Shown here one piece after another: positions 7,632 through 14,956 of a DNA stretch of 19,212 nt. Position numbers and translations under genes: made by a program. The first letter of the stretch is position 1; each line of letters starts with the position of its first letter. Location of the stretch: contig JASHUD010000154.1 in the NCBI GenBank assembly GCA_030040215.1, positions 1-19,212 on the forward strand, in the 5' to 3' direction. The notes beneath the pieces were generated by a model, which saw only the letters and a list, made by a program, of their open reading frames with translations, searched no databases and had not been told where the DNA came from. The stretch comes from Methylovirgula sp. (GTDB lineage: Bacteria > Pseudomonadota > Alphaproteobacteria > Rhizobiales > Beijerinckiaceae).

Positions 7632-8624
7632 GTGGTTACTTTGGCGTATTCCCATGTCTTGGGGACGGGCGTTTACGCGCCGTCGCGCATACTCACCAAC
7701 CAAGACCTCGAAAAAGTCGTCAATACGTCGAGCGCCTGGATCACCGAACGAACAGGGATCAAAGAACGGCATATCGCCGCCGCCGACGAAGCGACTTCGG
7801 ACATGGCGGTTGCGGCCGCGAGGCGCGCTTTGGCGATGGCCGGCACCGACCCTGAAGCGCTCGACATCATCATCGTCGGGACGATTTCGCCCGACATGCA
7901 GATGCCTTCCTGCGCGGTGATCGTCCAAGCCAAGCTCGGCGCAACGCGCGCGTTTGCGTTCGATCTGTCCGCTGCCTGCGCTGGCTCGCTTTACGGGATC
8001 AGCATCGCCGATCAGTTCATCCGCAGCGGCAAAGCCAAACGCGTACTGGTCGTCGGGGCCGAAATCCTGAGCCGGCTCGTCGATTGGTCGGATCGCAGCA
8101 GTTGCGTGCTCTTTGGCGACGCCGCCGGCGCACTCGTCATGGGGCCGACGCCCGACCCGTCGCGCGGCTTCCTCTCAGCGCATCTTCATTCCGACGGCAA
8201 CGCGGCTTCGATCTTATCAATTCCCGGCGGCGGCAGCCGCTATCCGCAATCCGAAGAAGTCCTTGCCAAGAAAATGCACAAGATCGCGATGAACGGCCGC
8301 GAGATTTACAAGTTCGCAATTCGCGTCCTTCCCGACGCGATGCTCGAAGCGCTTGCCGCCAATGGGTTGAAGCCCGGCGCAATCGATCACGTCGTCTCGC
8401 ACCAGGCCAACGCGCGCATCGTCGAGTCGGTGGTCGATCGGCTCGGCATCCCGCGCGACAAATGTTGGCTCAATATCGACCGCTACGGCAATACTTCGAG
8501 CGCCTCGCTGCCAATCTCGCTCGACGAAGCCAATCGCGCCGGAAGATTGAAGCAAGGCGATCTCATCGCGATGATGGCCATTGGCGCGGGAATGGCCTGG
8601 GGCAGCGCGTTACTGCGCTGGTGA
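7632..8624 (+). CDS. Beta-ketoacyl-ACP synthase III (FabH-like)
   Basis: This FabH-like thiolase-fold enzyme would condense an acyl-CoA with malonyl-ACP. The catalytic triad is intact: Cys116 in SAACAGSLYG, His257 in SHQANARI and Asn287 in YGNTSSAS, with the same 30-residue His-Asn spacing as E. coli FabH. WITERTGIKERHI and CVLFGDAAGALVMG are further family motifs. With a GTG start at 7632 the protein has 330 residues, near the usual 317-330. The open frame extends upstream to an ATG at 7578 or 7602 without a Shine-Dalgarno; TTG at 7641 is another candidate behind GGGGTGG. Homology begins around SHVLGTGVYAP, so only the first few residues are uncertain. plsX is not adjacent, so this may be a paralogue rather than the main fatty-acid initiating enzyme. 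Confidence 0.9.
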   Translation: MVTLAYSHVLGTGVYAPSRILTNQDLEKVVNTSSAWITERTGIKERHIAAADEATSDMAVAAARRALAMAGTDPEALDIIIVGTISPDMQMPSCAVIVQAKLGATRAFAFDLSAACAGSLYGISIADQFIRSGKAKRVLVVGAEILSRLVDWSDRSSCVLFGDAAGALVMGPTPDPSRGFLSAHLHSDGNAASILSIPGGGSRYPQSEEVLAKKMHKIAMNGREIYKFAIRVLPDAMLEALAANGLKPGAIDHVVSHQANARIVESVVDRLGIPRDKCWLNIDRYGNTSSASLPISLDEANRAGRLKQGDLIAMMAIGAGMAWGSALLRW

Positions 8625-8724
8625 AAGCCGCGGTGCGGTCGGGGAATCCGCTTTTCCTTCCTTTGTCGTCGCTGTCCTGTTAAGCTTCGCCTTCCGATCT
8701 CGCGTTCGTACGGAATTCGGTGTC

Positions 8725-8739
8725 AAAGGAGGAAAGGAG
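8725..8739 (+). promoter_or_regulatory. Tandem Shine-Dalgarno before a TTG start
   Basis: AAAGGAG occurs twice in a row (8725-8731 and 8733-8739). The first copy, extended to AAAGGAGG, ends 9 bases before the TTG at 8742. The second ends only 2 bases before it, too close for that start. The first copy supports the TTG as start of the sensor kinase; no ATG or GTG is suitably placed after the second copy. Confidence 0.7.
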
Positions 8740-8741
8740 CT

Positions 8742-10934
8742 TTGCTTTCAGGTCGCGGCTGGTTTCGGGTCGGTTCGCTGCTAAAGCCAAAACCTATCAT
8801 CATCGGCGTCGGCGTCCTGATCATGCTGCTGGTCTGCGTTGTGGCAGGCCTGACCGTTCGTGAACTGCGTTTGCGCGATATGAACGACGAAAGGCACGAG
8901 CTTGCGGCGCTCGACCTTTTGCTTGCCGAGGAAACCGAGCGGACGCTGCAGAGCGTCGACCTTGTGCTCACCAGCCTACAACAGGATCTCGCGCTCGATG
9001 GAGTGACGACTCCGCAGGAATTCACCCGCGTCGAATCCGACGTCACGACCTACGCGCTTCTGAAATCGCGGATTGTCGGTATACCGCAACTCGCGTCGGT
9101 GAACATGGTGGGATTCGATGGAAGACTCGTCAATTCATCGACTCAAAATCCCGCTCCCGACGTCAGTGTGGCGGGCAGCGATTACTACGGTGCACTGCGC
9201 GACAGCCGCGGTTCCGGCCCCTATCTCAGCGAGCCCGTCCAAACTGGCAATGGGACTTGGGTGATTTATCTGGCGCGACGCATCGAGAGCCCGTCAGGCA
9301 GATTCCTCGGTATCGTCGCGGCGGCGATCGATCTCGGCTATTTCGAGAATCTCTACAGAGCGCTGGATATCGGCGGCCATGGCGCCGTCAGTTTGTGGCG
9401 CCGCGATGCGATGTTGCTGGCGCGATATCCGACATTGGCGGGAGTCGGCCATGTCTTCCGCATCGAGTCGTTCAGCGGGATCCTGCGGGACGGTCAGCCG
9501 TCCACTTACGAAGTTGCAAAAGCGCTTGACGGCCAGGAACGGCTCGTTGCGACCGTGCCGGTCAAGCATTTTCCGCTCGTCGTCAATATCAGCAAGGCGA
9601 CTCGTCAAATCCTATCCGACTGGTATCAGGCGGCGGCATTGGCTGCGGCCGGCGCGGTGCTCTGCATCGTAGCGCTCGGTTTCATCCTCTGGCTGCTGGT
9701 GCGCCAGCTTAACGCCTACGACGCGCTGGCGCGCGCCGACCGCGAACGCAATCGGGCGATCGCCGAGCGCGAGCAGGCGGAAGCGCAGCTGCGCCAGGCG
9801 CAGAAGCTCGAATCGATCGGCCAGCTTACCGGCGGCATCGCCCACGATTTCAACAATCTCCTTACCGCCGTTCTGGGTAATCTCGAGCTGTTGAAGAAAT
9901 ACACGCAGGACGGCGATTCGCGGCTCAATCGCTGGGCGAGCAACGCATTCGACGCGGCAAATCGCGGTGCGGTTCTGACCCAGCGTCTGCTCGTCTTTTC
10001 GCGCCGCCAGCCGCTCGAACCGCGCGCCGCCGATCTCGTCGCCATGTTGGCTTCGATGTCCGACCTGCTGCGCCGCACGCTCGGCGAGAACATCGAGGTC
10101 GTAACGCATGTCGAACCCGGCCTCTGGCCGGCGTTTGCCGACTTGAACCAGCTCGACAACGCGATCCTTAACATCGCCATCAACGCGCGCGATGCGATGG
10201 ATGGTCAGGGTCGGCTGATGATCGCCGCCAGCAATTGCCAAGTGGACGAGGACTTGGGCGAAATCGCACCCGGCCAATACGTGATGTTGTTGATCTCCGA
10301 TACCGGTAAAGGGATTGAGAGCGACGTGCTCGACCGGGTATTCGAACCTTTCTTTTCTACCAAGCCGATCGGGCAGGGCACGGGCCTCGGCTTGAGCCAA
10401 GTCTATGGGTTCGTCAAACAGACGGGCGGCCACGTCAAGATCGATAGCGTGCCGGGCCAAGGAACTACGATCACGCTCTATCTGCCCCGCGCCCGCGTCG
10501 AAGAAGCGGGCGCGCTGCAAGGTCCGGGCGCTGAGGAAAAGGTGGAAGAGCGGGCACAAGGGACGGTGTTGGTCGTCGAAGACGATCCCGATGTTCGCGC
10601 CTATTCGGCCGAGATCCTGCGCGATCTTGGCTACCGGGTACGCGAGGCCGGCAACGCCAAAACCGCGCTCGAGACGTTGCGGGAGAGCAACGATTTTGCG
10701 CTGCTTTTTAGCGACGTTGGCCTACCCGGCATGAATGGAACGGAGCTCGCCGAAGAGGCGCGGCGGCTGCGGCCGCAGTTGAAAATTCTTCTTACGACCG
10801 GCTACGCGCGGGATACACTTATCGAGTGCGGTAAGCCCGCGTCGGGCGTTCTGCTCCTGCCGAAGCCCTTCGCGCGCGCCGAGCTTGCTGCGAAGATCCA
10901 TCAGCTTCTCGTCCCATGGCAAGCCGCAAGTTGA
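8742..10934 (+). CDS. Membrane-bound hybrid sensor histidine kinase with C-terminal receiver
   Basis: This 730-residue protein starts at TTG. Order of parts: TM1 about residues 19-39; a periplasmic double-PDC (dCache-like) sensor about 45-290, with the typical stretch YLARRIESPSGRFLGIVAAAIDLGYFE given here by its key residues Arg-Arg, Gly-Arg-Phe and Asp-Leu-x-Tyr-Phe; TM2 about 297-319; a short coiled coil; HisKA with phospho-acceptor His368 in GIAHDFNNLL; HATPase with N-box Asn477, G1 motif DTGKGI (Asp520) and GTGLGLS; then a receiver, about 606-726, with acidic pocket Glu613-Asp614-Asp615 and acceptor Asp658 in SDVGLPGMNG. All catalytic residues are present. No response regulator or Hpt gene is in the window, so the output partner is elsewhere. 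PDC sensors bind small molecules such as carboxylates or amino acids; the ligand is unknown. Confidence 0.95.
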   Translation: MLSGRGWFRVGSLLKPKPIIIGVGVLIMLLVCVVAGLTVRELRLRDMNDERHELAALDLLLAEETERTLQSVDLVLTSLQQDLALDGVTTPQEFTRVESDVTTYALLKSRIVGIPQLASVNMVGFDGRLVNSSTQNPAPDVSVAGSDYYGALRDSRGSGPYLSEPVQTGNGTWVIYLARRIESPSGRFLGIVAAAIDLGYFENLYRALDIGGHGAVSLWRRDAMLLARYPTLAGVGHVFRIESFSGILRDGQPSTYEVAKALDGQERLVATVPVKHFPLVVNISKATRQILSDWYQAAALAAAGAVLCIVALGFILWLLVRQLNAYDALARADRERNRAIAEREQAEAQLRQAQKLESIGQLTGGIAHDFNNLLTAVLGNLELLKKYTQDGDSRLNRWASNAFDAANRGAVLTQRLLVFSRRQPLEPRAADLVAMLASMSDLLRRTLGENIEVVTHVEPGLWPAFADLNQLDNAILNIAINARDAMDGQGRLMIAASNCQVDEDLGEIAPGQYVMLLISDTGKGIESDVLDRVFEPFFSTKPIGQGTGLGLSQVYGFVKQTGGHVKIDSVPGQGTTITLYLPRARVEEAGALQGPGAEEKVEERAQGTVLVVEDDPDVRAYSAEILRDLGYRVREAGNAKTALETLRESNDFALLFSDVGLPGMNGTELAEEARRLRPQLKILLTTGYARDTLIECGKPASGVLLLPKPFARAELAAKIHQLLVPWQAAS

Positions 10935-11006
10935 GCGCCGGCCCCGCAATATGCCGATGCCACCGGCGAGCTTGCGTCGGCGCGTTGGCGCCGCCATCTT
11001 AGCGAC

Positions 11007-12098
11007 ATGACCGACCACCCGCACCGCGCCGCGCAGCTCGACTTGAGCGCCCTCGGCCGCCTCAACGAGCGGCCGCGCGAGATCTTTCGACATATCGTCG
11101 AATCCTATCTCGCCAGCGGCGCGCCGGTCGGATCGCGCCACTTGGCGCGTTTGCTGCCGATGACGTTATCGTCGGCTTCGGTTCGCAACGTGATGCAGGA
11201 TCTTGAAGAGCTGGGCCTGATCTATGCGCCGCATACCAGCGCCGGCCGATTGCCGACCGAGCTCGGCCTGCGGTTTTTTGTCGATGCTATGCTGGAGATC
11301 GGCGACATCGGGCAGGAAGAGCGCGCCGAGATCGAGGCGCAGGTCCGCGCGGCCTCGAAGGAACGGGCGCTGGAAACGCTGCTCAGCGAGGCGATGAGCA
11401 CGCTATCGGGCCTGACCCGCAGCGCCGGCGTGGTCGTCACGACCAAGGAGAATCCACGGCTCAAACAGGTCGAATTCACCCGCCTCGATCCGGAGCGGGC
11501 GCTGGCGATCCTGGTCGCCGCCGACGGCTCCGTCGAAAACCGTATCGTGCAGACGCCGCGCGATTTGCCGTCGTCGGCGCTGATCGAGGCCAGCAATTAT
11601 CTCAATGCGCGGATCAGCGGACGCACCATTCCCGAGGCTAAGGCGGCGATCGAAACAACTCTCGAACTCGCCAAGGCCGAACTCGGTGAGCTGACGGCGC
11701 GTCTTGTCGGCGCCGGGCTTGCAAGTTGGGTCGGCAACGCGAGCCAGGGCCAGCACTTGATCGTCCGCGGCCAGGCCAATCTCCTCGAAAATCTCACCGC
11801 CAGCGAGGACCTCGAGCGAATCCGCCTGCTGCTCGCCGACCTCGAAACGCAGAAGGACGTGATCGATCTCCTGAACCGGGCGGAAGGCGGGGAGGGCGTG
11901 CACATCTTCATCGGTTCGGAGAACAAGCTCTTCTCGCTCTCCGGCTCGTCGATGATCGCCGCGCCGTTCCACGACGATCAGCGAAGAATCGTCGGCGTAC
12001 TCGGAGTCATCGGCCCGACGCGCCTCAACTACGCGCGCATCGTGCCGATGGTCGACTACACGTCGAAACTCGTCGGCCGGATGTTGCACGGTCACTAG
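11007..12098 (+). CDS. hrcA: Heat-inducible transcription repressor HrcA
   Basis: HrcA represses chaperone operons such as groESL by binding CIRCE elements and needs GroEL for activity. The 363-residue protein shows an N-terminal winged helix (LNERPREIFRHIVESYL; GSRHLARLL; SSASVRNVMQDLEELGLI; PHTSAGRLPTELGLRFFVD), the central GAF-like domain, and the C-terminal signature IFIGSENKLFSLSGSSMI followed by VGVLGVIGPTRLNYARIVPMVDYTS. Length fits the alphaproteobacterial family. No clear Shine-Dalgarno precedes the ATG at 11007, and no CIRCE repeat (TTAGCACTC-N9-GAGTGCTAA) is present in the 72 bases upstream, so autoregulation is not evident. grpE, its common neighbour, is absent here. Its TAG overlaps the opposite-strand mutS stop within CTAG. 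Confidence 0.97.
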   Translation: MTDHPHRAAQLDLSALGRLNERPREIFRHIVESYLASGAPVGSRHLARLLPMTLSSASVRNVMQDLEELGLIYAPHTSAGRLPTELGLRFFVDAMLEIGDIGQEERAEIEAQVRAASKERALETLLSEAMSTLSGLTRSAGVVVTTKENPRLKQVEFTRLDPERALAILVAADGSVENRIVQTPRDLPSSALIEASNYLNARISGRTIPEAKAAIETTLELAKAELGELTARLVGAGLASWVGNASQGQHLIVRGQANLLENLTASEDLERIRLLLADLETQKDVIDLLNRAEGGEGVHIFIGSENKLFSLSGSSMIAAPFHDDQRRIVGVLGVIGPTRLNYARIVPMVDYTSKLVGRMLHGH

Positions 12099-14818
12099 CT
12101 GTCTTCCGCCCGGATCGCTTTCAGCTTGTAGAGCGCCTCAAGCGCTTGGCGCGGCGTCAATTCGTTGGGATCGACGGAATCGAGCGCCGCGCCAAGTTTT
12201 GCCGATTGCGACTGCTCCGGCGGTAGGCTCGCGCCGGCGAAGAGCGGAAGGTCGGTGACCGGCCGCTCGACGGGCCTTTGCCGGTCCGCCGCCTCGAATT
12301 CGGCAAGCAGCTTTTGGGCGCGCTCGACGACGGCGGCGGGAAGGCCGGCGAGCTTGGCAACCTGAACGCCGTAGGATTGATCCGCCGCTCCCTTGATGAT
12401 TTCGTGGAGGAACACGAGATCGCCCTTCCAATCCGCCACGCGGATCGTGAGATTGACGATGTTGCGCAAGTGCTTGGCAAGATGCGTCAACTCGTGGAAA
12501 TGGGTGGCGAACAAGGTGCGCGCCCGATTCTTTTCGTGCAAGTGCTCCATGACCGCCCAGGCGATCGCCAGCCCGTCGAACGTCGCTGTGCCGCGGCCGA
12601 TCTCATCGAGGATGACGAGCGAACGCCGTGTAGCTTGGTTGAGAATCGCCGCGGTTTCGACCATCTCGACCATGAATGTCGAGCGGCCGCGGGCGAGGTC
12701 GTCGGCCGCGCCGACGCGCGAGAATAGACGATCGACGGCACCGATCTTGCAGCGCACGGCCGGCACGAACGAACCGATCTGCGCCAGCACGGAAATTAGC
12801 GCATTCTGCCGCAGATAGGTCGATTTGCCGGCCATGTTCGGGCCGGTCACGACGGCGATACGGCCCGCAGCTTCGCCGGAGAGATCGCAATCGTTGGCGA
12901 CGAAAGGCTTGCCCGATTGGGCGAGCGCCGCTTCGACAACCGGATGGCGCCCGGCTTCGACGATGAAGCTCAGCGAGCCGTCGATTTCAGGACGTGTCCA
13001 GCCACGCGTATCGGCAAGTTCGGCGAGCGCCGCGGCGACGTCGATCGCCGCCAGGCCGTCCGCCGCGGCTTTGATCGACGATCCGGCAGCGAGAATCTGG
13101 CCGGCGAGCCGATCGAAAATCTCCGCCTCGCGCGCCAGTGCCGACTCGGCGGCCGAGGCGATCTTCGTTTCGAGTTCGGCAAGCTCGGCGGTCGAGAAGC
13201 GCATCGCGTCGGCCATGGTCTGGCGATGCACGAACGTCGCATTGAACGGCGGCTTTAGGAGGCTCTCGCCTTGCGCCTGCGGGACCTCAATGAAGAACCC
13301 TAGAAAATTATTGTGTTTGATCTTGAGTTGGCGGCTTTCCGTCAGCGCGCAATAGCGCGATTGCAATTCGGCGACGACGCGCCGGCTTTCGTCGCGCAAG
13401 GCGCGCGTTGCATCGAGCGTCGGGTCGTAACCGGCGCGCACGAAGTTGCCGTCGCGGGTCTTCAGCGGCAGATCCGCGGCAAGCGCTTCCGCTAGCGCCG
13501 CGGCGACGGCCGGATCGACGCTGCCCGCCCGCTTCGCCGAGGCGACGAGCTCGGCGGGCAAATCCGCGCGCGCGCCGAGTTCGGCCGCCAAGGCCGCCGC
13601 GGCCAAGAGACCGTCGCGTAGCGCGGCGAGATCGCGCGGGCCGCTCCTTTGCAGCGAAAGGCGCGATAGCGGCCGGGCCATATCGGGCGCAGCTTTGAGG
13701 CGGGCGCGCAGATCGGCGCGTAGAGATTTCGCTTCGCGCAGGAAGCCGACCGCATCGAGCCGGTGGTTGATCGCGTCCGTCTCCGTGAGCGGCGCTGCGA
13801 GGCGTGCGGCGAGCAGCCGTCCGCCGGCCGGCGTGACCGTATAGTCGATCGCGGCAAGCAAAGTTCCCTCGCGGCCGCCCGCGAGCGTGCGCGTCAATTC
13901 GAGATTTGCGCGGGTCGGAGCGTCGATCTCCATATGCGCGTCGAAGCGAATGCGCGTCGGCAGGCTCAAAGCGGGACGCGCGCCGCGCTGCGTGCGTTCG
14001 ATATAGAAGATCGCCAGTGCCGCGGCGGCGGTTTCGGCACGCGACAAACCGCCGAGACCATCGAGCGTGGCAATCCCAAAATACTCCAGCAGACGGCGCT
14101 CCGGATCGCCGAACTCGCGGCCGATTGGCGTCAACGGGAGACGCATCTCGCCGAGAAGACGCGCAAAGCTTAGATCGGCGCAAAGCGCTTCCGGCGCGAC
14201 GATCTCGGCGGCCTCGATGCGCGCGAGTTCCGCGCCGAGCGCCGCATCGCCGACCTCGCTCACACTGAATGCGCCGGTCGAAATGTCGAGACTTGCAATA
14301 CCGTAGACGGACTGCGCTTCCGAGGTGCGCTGCCGCACCACTGCGACGAGGCAATTGGCGCGCGCCGGATCAAGCAGCTTCTCCTCGGTGATCGTGCCGG
14401 GCGTCACCAAGCGTACGACGTCGCGCCTGACGACCGATTGGCTGCCGCGCTTGCGCGCCTCGGCGGGATCCTCGATCTGTTCGCAGACGGCTACGCGGTG
14501 GCCGAGTGCGATCAGCCGCGAGAGATAATCGTCGGCGCGCTCCACGGGCACGCCGCACATCGGGATGTCGCGGCCCATATGCTTGCCGCGTTTGGTCAGC
14601 ACGATGCCGAGCGCGCGCGAGGCGATCTCGGCGTCGGAAAAGAAGAGCTCGTAGAAATCCCCCAGCCGGTAGAACAGCAGGCAATCCGGATTGACGGATT
14701 TGATCTCGATATATTGGGCAATCAACGGCGTGATCTTCGCCGTTCCCTCTGCGCTGGCCGCCCGATCGGCGGAGCGGTGCGGATTGGAGAACGGCGGATC
14801 GCCTGTCGCGCGTTGCAT
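12095..14818 (-). CDS. mutS: DNA mismatch repair protein MutS
   Basis: MutS recognises base mismatches and small loops and recruits MutL. The 907-residue protein has the mismatch-reading Phe55-x-Glu57 in RLGDFYELF, connector, core and clamp domains, the Walker A motif GPNMAGKST (Lys665), Walker B ILDEIGRGTATFDG (Asp738-Glu739), the ATP-loop His in ATHFHELTHL, and a C-terminal helix-turn-helix region ending NELTPRQALEALYKLK. This is MutS1, not MutS2 (no Smr domain). A DLPLF pentapeptide at about 856-860 sits where the beta-clamp-binding motif (QxLxLF type) is expected, with Asp in place of the usual Gln. The ATG at 14818 has only a weak GGCGG upstream; domain I starts near residue 28, so a slightly shorter protein is possible. 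Convergent with hrcA. Confidence 0.98.
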   Translation of the reverse strand: MQRATGDPPFSNPHRSADRAASAEGTAKITPLIAQYIEIKSVNPDCLLFYRLGDFYELFFSDAEIASRALGIVLTKRGKHMGRDIPMCGVPVERADDYLSRLIALGHRVAVCEQIEDPAEARKRGSQSVVRRDVVRLVTPGTITEEKLLDPARANCLVAVVRQRTSEAQSVYGIASLDISTGAFSVSEVGDAALGAELARIEAAEIVAPEALCADLSFARLLGEMRLPLTPIGREFGDPERRLLEYFGIATLDGLGGLSRAETAAAALAIFYIERTQRGARPALSLPTRIRFDAHMEIDAPTRANLELTRTLAGGREGTLLAAIDYTVTPAGGRLLAARLAAPLTETDAINHRLDAVGFLREAKSLRADLRARLKAAPDMARPLSRLSLQRSGPRDLAALRDGLLAAAALAAELGARADLPAELVASAKRAGSVDPAVAAALAEALAADLPLKTRDGNFVRAGYDPTLDATRALRDESRRVVAELQSRYCALTESRQLKIKHNNFLGFFIEVPQAQGESLLKPPFNATFVHRQTMADAMRFSTAELAELETKIASAAESALAREAEIFDRLAGQILAAGSSIKAAADGLAAIDVAAALAELADTRGWTRPEIDGSLSFIVEAGRHPVVEAALAQSGKPFVANDCDLSGEAAGRIAVVTGPNMAGKSTYLRQNALISVLAQIGSFVPAVRCKIGAVDRLFSRVGAADDLARGRSTFMVEMVETAAILNQATRRSLVILDEIGRGTATFDGLAIAWAVMEHLHEKNRARTLFATHFHELTHLAKHLRNIVNLTIRVADWKGDLVFLHEIIKGAADQSYGVQVAKLAGLPAAVVERAQKLLAEFEAADRQRPVERPVTDLPLFAGASLPPEQSQSAKLGAALDSVDPNELTPRQALEALYKLKAIRAEDS

Positions 14819-14913
14819 CCGCCGACTCTAGCAAAGGCCACGGTTTGATGCACGCGCGTGTGCCGCTACGGCGAAGTCAAGCCGGCCTTTTTGCGCGACC
14901 GGCGCGCGGTTTT

Positions 14914-14940
14914 GCACCGGCTTCACGGTGCTTTGCACCG
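14914..14940. repeat. Overlapping alternative hairpins in the mutS-kup gap
   Basis: GCACCG (14914-14919), CGGTGC (14926-14931) and GCACCG (14935-14940) can form either of two mutually exclusive 6-bp stems, with loops of 6 and 3 bases. They lie 3' of kup on its strand and 96 bases or more before mutS. On the minus strand no T-run follows, so this is not a standard intrinsic terminator. It could be a weak kup transcript end or a chance pattern in GC-rich DNA. Confidence 0.35.
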
Positions 14941-14956
14941 AAATATTGCCACCCGG

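Noticed and set aside
10978..10993. CGGCGC/GCGCCG stem just before hrcA
   Set aside because: No T-run, no match to CIRCE, and such short GC palindromes are frequent in this DNA.
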